Positions 1 to 11,212 of a stretch of 64,000 nt of DNA are shown here, piece by piece. Every line of letters begins with the position of its first letter. Position 1 is the first letter of the stretch. Below the pieces are notes generated by a model that worked only from the letters and a program-made list of their open reading frames with translations, had not been told where the DNA came from and made no database searches. The position numbers and the translations under genes were made by a program. The stretch comes from Leuctra nigra (lineage: Eukaryota; Arthropoda; Insecta; Plecoptera; Leuctridae), in NCBI GenBank assembly GCA_934045905.1, contig OW203762.1, positions 51,795,411 to 51,859,410 of the forward strand, given 5' to 3'.

Positions 1-922
1 TCGCGACGGTGTGAAGAGGGTTGCATGCGTGCCCCTGCAGCGTTTGTCACAGCTGCGAGAGTCATAGAGTCAATGTTTTACTTAGCATGTTGTATGCCTT
101 GTGAGCTGAGACGAGGGCGAGTGTATAAACCAACTTGCGATCACGCGACCTGACATGTCCGACGTCACGTCATGGTCGTCACGCAACGCGGGGCCTTCCC
201 GCCAGGCCACTCGGGACCACTCGGGACCTTCCCGCCAGGCCACTCGGGACCACTCGGACCACTCGGGACCCGGGATTCAGACTTGCAGAGAACGTGTTCT
301 GACTCCTGGAATCCCAGTTTAACTGACACCGAGATTATACATTCTCATTGCATTGCGAAGAAAATATTTACACTTAAAGTTACAAATACTTGTTCTCATG
401 TTGCATCTGAACTTTCGACCAGATGTATTTTATTTCCCTCTTCAACATTGTTTTTAATCCTCTCTGAAATGCGCCGAAAAACACGTAATCAATTAACGTA
501 AGAGCTCTGAAGACCATGGTTCGTAAAACCTTGTTTTGTATAATTTCTTATTGCCCTCTATAATCTATTATATGAACCTTTTTAATTCCATAAACGATTA
601 GCCAATTGGAAACAGTTAGGAGATCGCATGCACTCTGTTATTACTTGTTTGTAAAGATATTGCCTGTCATATAATTCTTAAGATAATATTGTCCCTAAGA
701 CTGTTTACTTCTGATGATTTCCCTCGAGAGGAAGAAGATTGCGTCTTTTAATTCCAACAACAGAAGGATAAAAAAAAAACAAGGAGCAGGAAAATTCAGT
801 TCATCCATGATGCAATGTAAAACCAAAAAAGACATATGCATTGTGCAGAGTTCTTAATTCCCATAAGCTCTTTAATCTAATTGGAAACAAAAATACATAT
901 ACCTAAGTGAAAATAATTTTGA
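1..922. other. Intergenic DNA, no gene recognised
   Basis: Apart from the short GC-rich tandem repeat at 194-270, I see no coding, RNA or mobile-element signature here. A 109-codon open frame over 172-501 owes its first part to the tandem repeat (repeated PPGHSGPLG) and continues into AT-rich spacer without family resemblance, so I do not call it a gene. Confidence 0.6.
194..270. repeat. GC-rich 33-bp tandem repeat, about 2.3 copies
   Basis: The unit begins CCTTCCCGCCAGGCCACTCG and includes one or two CACTCGGGAC submotifs. Two full copies lie side by side at 194-226 and from 227, followed by a partial third made only of the CACTCGGGAC submotif. It sits abruptly in AT-rich DNA. Confidence 0.8.
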
Positions 923-1222
923 TAAAATAATTGGAAATTAAAATATCATGCCCCAAATAATAACAAACTAAACATCAAATAAAGAAATGAGAACCAAAAT
1001 ATCGTAATGTTGGCTTGGCTTGGCTCGATATATTTGTAACTTTTACTGGTTTCTGCCATAAAGTATCAAAGGGGATACCTATAAGTAATCTGCATTTATG
1101 GGAAGGTACAAATATATCGAGCCAAGCCAAGCCAACATTACGATATTTTGGTTCTCATTTCTTTATTTGATGTTTAGTTTGTTATTATTTGGGGCATGAT
1201 ATTTTAATTTCCAATTATTTTA
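923..1222. repeat. Perfect long hairpin: 116-bp arms, 68-bp loop
   Basis: The arms are 923-1038 and 1107-1222. Read against each other base by base, they appear to be exact reverse complements over 116 bp. The loop (1039-1106) carries a weaker inner complementarity (CCATAAA with TTTATGG). The apex side of each arm ends in a CTTGGCTTGGCTCGAT motif. There is no coding capacity. It could be a foldback MITE, an inverted duplication from template switching, or an assembly palindrome. No clear target-site duplication was seen at the outer ends. Confidence 0.9.
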
Positions 1223-1318
1223 ACAAACTTAAAGTCAATTAGATTATTAGAGGACCTTATTTAATCCATTGAATAATGTATTGTATCATATGTAATGTAT
1301 ATAAAAAAGAAGTAAAAA

Positions 1319-1378
1319 TTAAGCCTAATTTACACGGCACAATTTCTCAAACAATTGTGCCGTGTAAATTGGGCTTAA
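1319..1378. repeat. 60-bp palindrome bounded by TTAA
   Basis: TTAA at 1319-1322 and TTAA at 1375-1378 enclose facing copies of a sequence ending in TTTACACGGCACAATT around a loop of about 8 bp. The copies differ by about one base (GCCTAATT against GCCCAATT). TTAA borders are typical of piggyBac-type insertions, so two element ends fused together are possible. The same ATTTACACGG signature recurs at 24036, 25953 and 58170. Confidence 0.65.
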
Positions 1379-4300
1379 TTTTAAGAATTAATTCTTCTGA
1401 GTCCCATTCCCAATTTTCACACAATATCGTATTTCAGGCAACTTCTTGTCACAGAACTTGAGCAGAAGCTGTTTAATACATTTCTCAGTGTAAATCAAGT
1501 TTTATGAACTTAAAATATATATTTATTTGCCTTCTTATAGTTGTGGACTGATTGTAAAGATAGTTTACTATGCTTTGAAGCACAGAACACAAGTGTATAG
1601 AACAGGGCTTGGCTGTTGGCATGGAAGGAGAAATGCAAGGTGCTTGCTTCTTGCAAGCAAGAGGGTCTCGAGACTTATGTACAGTTTTACAGCAAGTCAA
1701 GTCGCTCATACGCACGCCACGCATGTCACGCACAGCACGCAAACCCTCAGAGAAACGCCGCTCACAATCTCAATAATTGAAATCAATACTTGACGAAAAC
1801 AATCTTATAGCCATTAGAAGCCTGCCACTTTTTACTTAACGTATGTAATTTTCTTCCATAAAAAATAATAAACGTTCTGCTCGATGTTTTCTAATATTGT
1901 ACATGGCTACCGTGAGGCGATAGCATCGCTGTGACGTCATGAGTTCTGTCGATAACTCAGATCCAAGACAAAATATTTGGAAGGACAACTCAAAACTAAA
2001 AAACTGTGTTGATGAAACAAATCTTCTTCTTCGTTAATATGTTGAATCTCTCGAAGTATTTTTAGATATAAGTCAGAAAATTGCAGATCGAATGGAAACA
2101 TTTGAATGGCTGAGCTTAAAAAATAGTTATTTTTGGGGAGCGTTTATAGGCATGATTCTTTCATGCGGCATGAAAGATTATTCAACTAATATTATAACAT
2201 ATTTAATATGTAATTCAGCAAGTTCTTGCCAAGGCAGATCAATGTTATCATTTTAATTCAGACACTCAGTCTTAAAATAAACTTAATTTGTAAAGAACAT
2301 GAAAAGTAATGAAGTTCTCTGAAAGGTATGATTATTTATTGGGAAAAATGGAAATTTATAAATAAAGTTACCTACTTTACTTCCTCAAAAATAGGGTTTC
2401 AAAATAAATTGAATTATAAAAAAGGAACGCTCTCTGGAGTTTTTCTGAATAGAACTTGAATCATGGCACCTCCACTTACATATTCAAAGTACAACGCATT
2501 TGCAATTCAGAAATCTCATAATAAACATTCTGTTTGAGTGAAACACTGTTGATTGTACATCAAAACTTTGTTTGATATAAAATTACGACTAAAAACGTCT
2601 CGTAATATTTTGCAAAATATTTATGTAAATAATCAGCCACCTGCATCAATGATTTTAAACAATTTCATGCTACAGCTTTGGTTTTATAGCCTCTTCGACA
2701 AACTTTATTGCCCAAGATGAATATAAAATCCCGAGAAATGTCTCACCTCATCTCGAGGAGTTGCAAAAAGTGAGCCTGAACCTGAAGCCAGGTTCTCGCC
2801 ATGGCTGTACCCGCCATCCACATCCACATCGACATGTAAAGTGTTAGGTACCACCTGTTGTAGGGGAGGTTCCTGCCCAAACCAGTCCAGAGGCTATGCA
2901 GAGCCAGCATTTATTGGGCGGCCATTCTTAGGCAAATTACCACAGCCGACAAGAATTATTCAATTAAACAGAAGAGTATAACAAATGGCTGAACTAAGTA
3001 CTACGTGGTACAGAGAAACTGTTAATTTGGGCTTTTGGTGATTCCGGTCTAAATTGTACTGCATGTAGAGCATAATGTTCAAAAGACAATTTAAATATTT
3101 TGATGGTAATTATAGAGGAAAACTCATCAGTTTAAATTTAAACAGCTTTTAATTTCAAGTATCATTAAAATATAACAATACTTTGTATTCAATTGTACCT
3201 AATATAGGTAGTAATTTATGAAGTTATTACAAATTCTATCTTATCTCATCTAAATTTATTGAGGGATGATAATTTGAAAATAGGCAATGCCAGACATTCC
3301 TCGATAATTGACGGTGTTTTCCAACAGATTCCAGGCTCGAAATTCATTGTAATCGTCTCCCATTTGTCCCTCGCCTGCAAGTTGCATTGCTGATAAATGC
3401 GCGTGTTTTTTGCCTCTCCATATAATATTTGTTCGTCCGGCCGCTGCATGACAAGCCAAGCGGGTCGCTGAGAAATGATCCAGCTAATGGATGGAGCTGG
3501 TTCTGGGCGGGTCGCAGCTCGCCGACCAAGAGTTAATCTTAGTTTAGCCTCTGGCAGAGAACACAACAGCATACACAGAGAACAACACTTGACCGACAAA
3601 ACGATGGATGGTGAACCAAATTAGTTTTACCGCGCCTCGCATCTCGGCACGCCCCTTTCCTTTCATCTGGACCCAGTTCGCCGACAGTCTGCGCATTAGT
3701 ACTTGGTCACGTGACGTTCAGAATGACCCGCGGGCGGTTCCTGACACCTCGCGATCAGGATGCGGATCAGCACGGCAATCAGCCGGGGTGCGCATGCGCT
3801 CACTTGTTAAGAGAGAGGGATGAAAACATCATGTACAGAGATCTTTACATTAGATTTCCATACCTCAGATTCTAAGTTGCGAACTTCCACTGACGTGACA
3901 GAAGATGACGTTCGTTCATGTAATAATGTGATGTGAAGAACTTCAGAATGTTTTTGTCTCGTTTCCTGACGTAGAAAGTACTTATTGCATGCAACGCATA
4001 TAATGTGCAAGGCTGAGACAATGTATTTATTTATTTTCATTATAAAAGTTGGATCTAAAGATGCCAGTCTCCAAGAATATAATTCATATTGAGTACCTAT
4101 AGCATGTTCTATAGAAATGACAGACTGATAATAAATAAATGTGATAAAAACAATTGAAAGATAAATGCAAATCAGTCAAGCCACGAGAATATGTCGATAT
4201 TGTTATCAAAATGAACCTGTCAAACTATAACAATGATGCAGTTGAAAATGTACCTTCTTTCGCAAAATAAATAAATCCTTGGTTCAGATTATTATTAAAT

Positions 4301-4876
4301 TTTGTCTTGGATTTAAAATGAATCGATTTGAAATGCATAACAATTCCTTGAAAAACTTAATAAAATGTAAAATACATTTTGTAGTCTATTACCTATAGAA
4401 ATCAAATTGTCATTTGTTATAAAATTACTTCTTTTTAGCATTGTTGTTTGGTATTTTAGAAAATGTGTATGTTTGGTAGAAATCGATGCCAGCATATTAT
4501 TACTGACGCTGTAATGCATAACCATTGCAGATATCTTGTCCTCGCTCAAAGCTCAGCGTGAAGTTGCCACGAGAGCTCTGTTCAGCTCTGCAAATTATAC
4601 CACAATATCTCTCTGAAAGCAACTAACTTACATTTGAACATTGTATAACATTTTAAGCAAGTCTCCAAAGACTAACCTGAATCTATAATCATATAGAAGA
4701 CATCGACGACAACAATTAAAAATCTTTCTCTTCATAATAACTTTCTTACAATATATCTATGGGCTAACTGCAGAAAGTCATTAACTCAATTTTGTTTGAG
4801 ATTATTGAGATACAACGTAAAGAACCCCCCCCCCCCCCCTGTAAGGTCAAGAAGGGTATAATTATGATCCATGCAC
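1379..4876. other. Intergenic DNA, no gene recognised
   Basis: AT-rich sequence with a GC-richer island at about 2740-2960 and another at 3460-3800. The open frames over 3246-3599 and 3608-3823 show no recognisable family or repeated support. A C15 homopolymer lies at 4825-4839. One copy of the recurring 11-mer GGCACCTCCAC is at 2465-2475. Confidence 0.55.
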
Positions 4877-5431
4877 TTATTCGCACAACCAAGATCAGTT
4901 CTGCACTCTAGTGGTAGAGATGTGGTACTAGAGGAAAGGGTTCAACATTCAATTATCCATAAGGAACCTGTAGAGTTTGGATACCTCTACATCATACACT
5001 ATTAAACATAGAACCATAAAAATTGTAAGTAGTATAGAAAAGATTATGCTTATTCGATTTGTCACCTCAGAAATGCATTTATTGTGTCTAAATAATTATA
5101 AAATAACTTTCCGTATGAAGCTAATACGGCTTATACTGTAGCCTGATTGGTCTGTTGAACCATTTCCTGTACTCTGATTGGCTGCTGCATTTCATGTTTG
5201 CATGATTATTACGCTGCAATTTAACCTCGGAGAAAAATTCTGAGGTGACAGATCGATAAAGCATAATCTTTTCTATACTCGTTACTTTTTTCAGGGTTCT
5301 ATGTTTAATAGTGTATGAAGTAGAGGTATCCAAACTCTACAGGTTCCTTATGGAGAATTGAATGTTGAACCCTTTCCTCTAGTACCACATCTCCACCACT
5401 AGAGTGCAGAGCTGATCTTGATTGTGCGAAT
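4877..5431. mobile_element. Foldback/MITE-like element with about 195-bp imperfect inverted arms
   Basis: The left arm (4877-5072) and right arm (5238-5431) are inverted copies separated by a 165-bp spacer. Shared landmarks are TATTCGCACAA at the outer ends and GTCACCTCAGAA at the inner ends. The arms carry scattered substitutions and small indels (for example GGTAGAGATGTGG against GGTGGAGATGTGG), so this copy is older than the perfect hairpins in this window. It has no coding capacity. Superfamily is unassigned. Confidence 0.8.
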
Positions 5432-5572
5432 AGAAAGGGGATAACAACCACCTGGTTTTCACTGTGTTAAATTTAAAAAAATATCTGGCGCCTCATTACG
5501 CTTTTGCACTTAGGCTATGTGAACAAATTTATTTTTTCTGATGACCTATCAGAAGGGGTGATGATATGAAAA

Positions 5573-6190
5573 TAGGAAAACACTCAGTGCAACGCGTTGA
5601 TGAGCGAGCAACGATCAATGTAACACCTGGCTTTTCAATAGGTCTGTTATGCCTGTCACCACTTTGCAGCACATACCACACCAAAATGTTGGTGGCTTAC
5701 AATTGTAAGTTATAAACTGCAATGATATTGTGAAATGCTTGCTTTACCAATGCATTTGGGTGGAAGTGTGGTCAAGGTGATTATAATTTTTGATACATGG
5801 ATTTCGACGGATACATTTCAAAATATACGTTAATCAGCCGATGTTTTTGATCGATTTGGCTCAAAATTGTTATTGAGTAGGCTATATTAAAAAGCGTTGA
5901 TTTTGATAACTATGCAACATTTCAATGTGATCAGAACAATTTAAGTGCCTTTTCAATGAGAATATTTTTACTTTATTTTAACAAGTCAGAGAATTTGGCT
6001 AAACCAATCGGATTATTTTTTAATTAATCAATCACAGCATTTTTTAAATTTTTCTTTGGTCTCTACCAAATTTCAGAACGATCGGATAAAAAATGAGATC
6101 TGTATCGCGGGGTTGACAGACAAAACAGACCCGAGGTGTGTCCCAAATGGCCGAAAGTGCCAAAACGGTACTCATTTTATGAGATTTTCT
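5573..6190 (-). mobile_element. Diverged Helitron/Helentron-like element, 3' end at 5573
   Basis: On the minus strand the left edge reads CGCTCATCAACGCGTT, then a short stem, then GTGTTTTCCTAT. This matches the terminus seen at 9554 and 14870, except that the last four bases are CTAT rather than CTAG. The body contains the GATCG...GAAATTTGG motif (around 6065-6090) and a GGCACTTTCGG stretch resembling the internal GGCTCTTNTNGCACGG block of the other copies. The 5' boundary is not resolved. Confidence 0.5.
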
Positions 6191-7177
6191 AAATTTTGAA
6201 TTTGGATAATTTTATGGTTTTACCCAGCCCATCTTCCGTACATTAACGAACAATAGTATTTTAATTTAATTAATGCTCACAGTGCAAAGAAGGATAGAAA
6301 ATCACTAAAATATATTAATTATTATAGGTTATATGGTATTTGTAGTATACCTACAGCTCATAGTATGTTTATAAAGTTCAGAGTTAGCATCCCTATCATA
6401 CAGTAGTATAAGAGTTGCATCCCTCCCTTATCTATGCTTATAGTATCATCCTGACTCCATGGAAGTTTCCATAAAACAGTTTCTCTACATAGATATCGTA
6501 ATTGTGTTTGTTTGTTTGTATTTTTCTTAATTGGACCTACTCGTATCAATTGGAATTGAGTTTAGCGCTTTTGACGGAGAATCGACTATCAATTTTTACA
6601 AAATATAATTGTCTGACTTCCTGTATATGTCCACGATATTTTTATAGTGGGGAAGGAAGTTCCGTAAGTACTTCTCTATTTCCAAAGAATAGAAAGAACT
6701 TCCAAGAACTTTTGACGTGTTCACTAATGGTAAAATGGAATGTAATGAAATGCGAATGTGCTGTGCGTATGCGCAATGTGTACTTTAAAAGCTTTATATC
6801 AAAGAATTAATCACAAAGTTCGTATTGAATCAGTTAATGAATCATGAATCATATTCAATAAGATAGGTTAAGAAATATCAGGATAGAACTATTCAATACA
6901 AAAAAGCATTTTTAAACCATTTGACAATTCTGACTTTTTCATGTAGTACCTACGAGTACATCAAATGCTTATCAAAGCAAATACCGCCAATAATGACATT
7001 ATACAAACATATATTATTTTATTACCCGTAGGTATCTTCATGAAACCCACATCACCATTCCCAATCCATTAATACACCCAAAGAATATACTGCGATGTTC
7101 ACAAATTAATAAAGAAAAAAGAAAATCAACATCAAAGTTTATCATAGAACGATTATTTTACAGGATAAATACTGAAT
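6191..7177. other. Intergenic DNA, no gene recognised
   Basis: AT-rich single-copy sequence. The 102-codon open frame at 6502-6810 has no family resemblance or codon regularity that I recognise. No repeats or RNA genes seen. Confidence 0.5.
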
Positions 7178-7555
7178 TTAGCGAGCGTAGCGAGCGTCAC
7201 CACGGTATTGGTATACTTTATCTGTGTGTTTTTTTTGCCTGCACTGCCCAGGTCAAATCGCACAACCAATCGATCGATCGACGTAATCTAAGCGGTCACT
7301 GGGATCGTTTTTGAACGGGATTCTGTGATTGGTTCAATTTTTAAAAAAATTATCTTCCGATTGGTTGGTCCGATCAATTTGAAATTTTGCAAAGTCATTA
7401 CAACCAACATTGTCCCCAATCTTACAAAGTTTCAGCCAAATCCTCTCATTGGTTAAAATTTAAACCATCTTTCCCGTGATTTTTGACATTTAAACTAGAA
7501 CCGATTGTTATTTTATTTTATCTGCTGTTATTTTCAAAAGTTATTGTAACTTTAA
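7178..7555 (+). mobile_element. Fragment of the Helitron/Helentron-like family
   Basis: It begins with GCGAGCGTAGCGAGCG, similar to the 7748 element (GAGCGAGCGAAGCGAGCG). The stretch 7300-7500 is a diverged inverted match to 15420-15600, sharing GATTGGTTGGTCCGATCAAT-type sequence and AATCTTACAAAGTTTCAGCC. No 3' terminus of its own is visible, so this is a truncated copy. Confidence 0.5.
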
Positions 7556-7747
7556 GGACATTTTATTCTATAATTCTGGGGCTGGATTCACAAAAGGTTT
7601 TAAGCCTTATTCCGGCATAACTTTATGCCAGTATAGCATTTTATCTACCAATATCTTTATTAAAATGAAATTATTACGCTAAAACATGGTATATTATCAT
7701 TACAAATGGCGATTTGTACAATTAAATTCATAAAGATATGCCGGTAA

Positions 7748-9554
7748 AACATGGTAATTGAGCGAGCGAAGCGAGCGACTCCATTTGGCTCTTTTAGCAC
7801 GGACCTCTGTTTTTTTTTTTGTTTTTTTTTTTGTTTTTGTTTTTGTATGCTAAAGGAAGCAATAGAAGTCGCACCGTTTCACCGATCGACCTGAAATTTT
7901 GCACACATGTAAAGACAACCTTCTCTGTTTGCAGACCCAATTTTTTTTTGAAATCCATCCATTGGTTCATTGTTAAAATAAGTATCTCCTGATAGCCTAA
8001 AAAATGAAAATGGTCTTCGAGAAATGTGATCAAACTCATATTTAGCATGGTCAGTAAGACCAACAATGTCACTTATTTTACAAATTTTCAGCCGAATCTG
8101 TCAAGAAAGTATGCACTTATTGACATTTTTAATAGCTGTCAGAAATGAAACATTGAAAATGAATGTTTTTCTAATGCAACTGAATCTGATTTGCTTTAGG
8201 TACAAGAGTGTTTTGATGGTATGTACACTTTTTTAGTGAAAAGCAGATATTTTTATGTTTATTGAGTTGATCAAATTTGAATAATTCAATTTGGATCATA
8301 GTTTCCAACAAATCATTTCGAGTTTTTAAGGACCTTGATTGTCTTTTCGTCAATTCGTAGTTCTGATGGCCGTGCCTCCCGTGTTTCTACTTGGCTGATT
8401 TTGCATCCAGGAGGGATTAGAAACATAAGCTCACATTTCAATAATATCATTGAGTGGCGTTTGTTCTCTTCTAGCGTTCACACGTCATTCCAAATCTCTA
8501 CTGCATTTTGCTTCTTTTCGTTGATAATTTTGGCAATTTGGTGTACTTTGTGAAGGTATTAGTAAAATTGAATCGCTTTTAAAGCATAGATATTAGGTAT
8601 CTACAGTTTTTGTCCAGGGGATTGATTATTTCAAATTATTTTCTTCTTGGAAACGTTGGATTCATTCCGTTTCTAAACTAGGTAGTTACTATTTTACCTG
8701 ATCCGTTTTTTTGTGTGGAACTTTGATTCCTTTCGCTTATTAGTTGAAAGGTGTTTACTTTATTTTCATATTTGCGAAGTTTTGTTCAAGATTCATTTCG
8801 TAACATTACGACATTGAATACATTACGTCTTTGAGCACACATTTCGTGCATTTCAAACATTGGTCACACAAATATTATTGTACTTTAATTAGGTAGGTAC
8901 TCTACTTCTTACTTTTTCATTACCTATCTTATCCCTATTTAAACATGCCGAAAAATGGAAAGACTTCTGCTAGAATGAAAGCCATAAAGGCGAAAAAGCG
9001 TCTGCGTGATATTGAAGATCAAGAAACTGACGAAGCTAAATCTAAAAGGTTGAAACAAAATGTCGTTAATAATAAAGCATCAAGGAGCAAAGAGACCCCC
9101 GACCAGACTGCTGCAAGGAGATACTCAAACAATCAACGCAATACCCGCTCTCGTGCAGCGGGTATTGCCGATTGACCGACCAACTAAAAACTTCGCATGG
9201 TAATTGGTAGCCACATTTAAGGTATTTTTGCCAATTTTCAGTCTAATTTGTAGTTATTTTCAAAAGTTTATCATATCATATGAGTGGTCCCAGGTATATT
9301 GTTTGAAGAATATCATGTGATTTTTGAAACTTAACAATGAACCGTTCAATCAAAGGTTTAATCGATCAACTTAAAACTTAGCAAGGTTATTGGGACCAAT
9401 ATTTTTGGAAATTTTGGAGATATTTATACAAGTCTGTGACGAAATTCAAGAATTATTGGCTTTTAATGACATTTTCGATAGACATAATTTCGGTTCGAGG
9501 TGTTGCGTGTATCCGTGCTCGCTCATCAACGCGTTACTCAGAGCGTTTTCCTAG
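7748..9554 (+). mobile_element. Helitron/Helentron-like element with terminal hairpin and CTAG end
   Basis: The 3' end at 9551-9554 is CTAG followed by T. It is preceded by TTTTC and a CGCTC...GAGCG stem (9525-9546) that encloses the palindrome AACGCGTT. The 5' side starts with GAGCGAGCGAAGCGAGCG, giving a subterminal inverted match to CTCGCTC near the 3' end, as in Helentron/Helitron2 elements. A long T-rich tract, the GATCGACCTGAAATTTTGC motif and a helicase-protein remnant lie inside. The replication initiator and most of the helicase are absent, so the copy is non-autonomous. The exact 5' base is uncertain. Confidence 0.6.
8945..9175 (+). pseudogene. Remnant resembling the N-terminus of a Helitron Rep/helicase polyprotein
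   Basis: The 76-residue frame starts with ATG at 8945 and stops at 9175. It is very basic: a lysine-rich head (residues 1-30), an acidic patch (DIEDQETDE), and the segment ETPDQTAARR followed by NNQRNTRSRAA. Arginine-rich 'ETPEQ..ARR..N..R.R' blocks are what I know from the N-terminal part of insect Helitron/PIF1-like helicase proteins. There the block precedes the replication-initiator and helicase domains, neither of which follows here. The frame ends about 380 bp before the element's 3' end, consistent with internal deletion of the rest. It could instead be a short orphan nuclear-type peptide. I prefer the transposon explanation because of its position inside an element. Confidence 0.5.
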
Positions 9555-9741
9555 TAGCTACATTTGATACTAGATTTTTTGGTCATAAAGTTATACTTCT
9601 TTGTGAATCCAGCTCCTGAAATATTTGAAAAATGTATCTAATTTTTCATCCCTGCCTTCTTGATGCCTCAGTTCCAACAAGTCCTGTAGAGCAGCTGATA
9701 CTTGCAAACGCATATCAAATCGGATGCAGTATCAGATGCAG

Positions 9742-9778
9742 CGGCTCATCAACGCGTTACACTGAGCGTTTTCCTTAG
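9742..9778 (+). mobile_element. Solo Helitron-like 3' terminus
   Basis: CTCATCAACGCGTTACACTGAGCG is followed by TTTTCCTTAG, nearly the same end as at 9554 only 220 bp upstream, with one extra T in the terminal CTAG. It indicates a second, decayed or truncated family member. Confidence 0.55.
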
Positions 9779-10497
9779 TGGGTATAATATTTTATCTGAA
9801 GTATTCTGAATAAACAAATTGTATTAAAAACAAAAGAAATATTAAGGTATGGTCTTATTATTATACTTTCGAAAGTCGTTCCAGGAAGTATTTTCACCCT
9901 TCATCAGGCTGTGGTGATGTAAAATAATATACTTACCACTCGAAAAGTCATTCCCATAATAAAATTAAGAACTTATGCATGGTATTACTATGTATAATTA
10001 ATTATTGGCACTCAAATATTCAGAGCAAAGAATTTTCGAGTGAATGTTGTCCGATTTATCTTATATGGTAATTACGGGAAGTGGTTATAAAGCTATCCAA
10101 ATATAGTTGAAATCCCTAGAATGAAAAATGAGCCTTCAGGTAACGATAGAAAGTGTTTATTTGCATCGTAAATTTAATCGATTTGCTCAAAAGGAATGAA
10201 TAAGGGTTTTTTGTTACAATGTATACGAAAAATAAACTTAAGTTTTTTCTCGGTTACTGAACTATTAGTAAACACTAAACAGTAACACGTTATATAATGC
10301 GCTAGTAATAACAGATAAGTAAGAATAGAAATGAGTAGAAACAAATTCCTTGTATGAACTGTAATTTTAAAATTGCATTTTTAAATTGAACTTTCCCAAC
10401 ACTGGAAATAACTAAAAATACCTAACTATGAGCTAAAATTGTATGGTTTATTCGTTGTAAAAAATGTGTATTATTTATTAAAATTTGATTGATTAAT
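9779..10497. other. Intergenic DNA, no gene recognised
   Basis: AT-rich spacer between element remnants. No reading frame, RNA gene or repeat stands out. Confidence 0.5.
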
Positions 10498-10680
10498 AAG
10501 GGCCGGTTTTTGTACCTCTTGCTAAAGTTAGCTATCGGATAAAGTTCTTGAGAGCGAATTAGCTCTTTCAACTTCTTGTTAGTGTCTAGAGGATGAAATC
10601 ATAGAAGTATGTAATACATGTAAAATGCTACATTAATCAATGAATAGCTTATCAAGAAACTTTAGCAAGAGGTACACTAA
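10498..10680. mobile_element. MITE-like fragment with GGGCCGG end
   Basis: TAAGGGCCGGTTTTTGTACC at 10498 is followed by TCTTGCTAAAGT. The latter is mirrored by ACTTTAGCAAGAGGTACA ending near 10676. The head resembles that of the MITE at 34331 (GGCCCGGTTATGTAC...TAAAGTTAGC). The matching outer right end (CCGGCCC) is missing, so the copy is truncated. Confidence 0.5.
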
Positions 10681-10699
10681 AATAACTGTTAAAATAACT

Positions 10700-10860
10700 A
10701 TCATTGAGCCCGGGTTCGAGCTCCGGTGCAGGCTGATATTATTCGCTTTCCACATCCCTTCCTATTATCCGATTCCACCGGAGTTTTCCAGTTTCTCACC
10801 CAGGTTTCCTCTTGGACTTATTACTAGGAAAACGCTCTGTGTAGCGTGAAGCAAGCCTCA
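10700..10860 (+). mobile_element. tRNA-like B box and decayed Helitron-like 3' end
   Basis: CCCGGGTTCGAGCTCCGG at about 10709-10726 looks like a tRNA T-arm (pol III B box), as in tRNA-derived SINEs, but no matching tRNA body precedes it. At 10824-10827 the minus strand shows TTTTCCTAG followed by T after a CGCTACACAGAGCG stem. That is the same end type as the Helitron-like elements nearby, so two degenerate repeats abut here. Confidence 0.4.
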
Positions 10861-10870
10861 TGCGAATTTA

Positions 10871-11212
10871 GAGTTTTTTAATCGATTTTTATCAATATCT
10901 TTTACCAATGTAATTGTTAACAAAATAAGGCTTTGTACGCGTTTTCAGAACTGTTCAATGAAAATAATTTCATAGCTGGGAATAAGTTATTAGTTTTATT
11001 TTGTCCAACAGATGTTTAGCACCATAATTTTACTAATTTTCGGGCACTAAACATCTGTAGGACAAAGTAAAACTAATAAAACATTCCAAGCTAAAAAAAT
11101 AATGTAATGTAAAAAATTATTTTCATTGAACAGTTCTGAAGATGCGTTCAAATCCTTATTTTGTTAACAATTACATTGGTAAAAGATATTGATAAGAATC
11201 GATTAAAAACTC
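10871..11212. repeat. Inverted repeat with arms of about 150-165 bp and a short loop
   Basis: GAGTTTTTTAATCGATT at 10871 is mirrored by AATCGATTAAAAACTC ending at 11212, and the inner sides carry AACAGATGTTTAG and CTAAACATCTGT. The arms differ by several substitutions and an insertion in the right arm. The loop is about 25 bp (AATTTTACTAATTTTCGGG region). Non-coding; probably a foldback MITE. Neighbouring sequences show no obvious duplication. Confidence 0.75.

Larger units (their letters stand above)
7572..9620. mobile_element. MITE interrupted by a nested Helitron-like insertion
   Basis: GGGGCTGGATTCACAAA at 7572 is mirrored by TTTGTGAATCCAGCTCC at about 9601-9617. CATAACTTTATG just inside the left end is matched by CATAAAGTTAT inside the right end. 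The left portion runs to about 7745 and the right portion resumes at 9555. The intervening 1.8 kb is the Helitron-like element. The GGGGCYGGATTCACAAA end is a type I associate with insect MITEs. Target duplications were not resolved. Confidence 0.6.

Noticed and set aside
172..501. 109-codon frame with PPGHSGPLG repeats
   Set aside because: The collagen-like look comes from the 33-bp tandem repeat; the remainder has no similarity I recognise.
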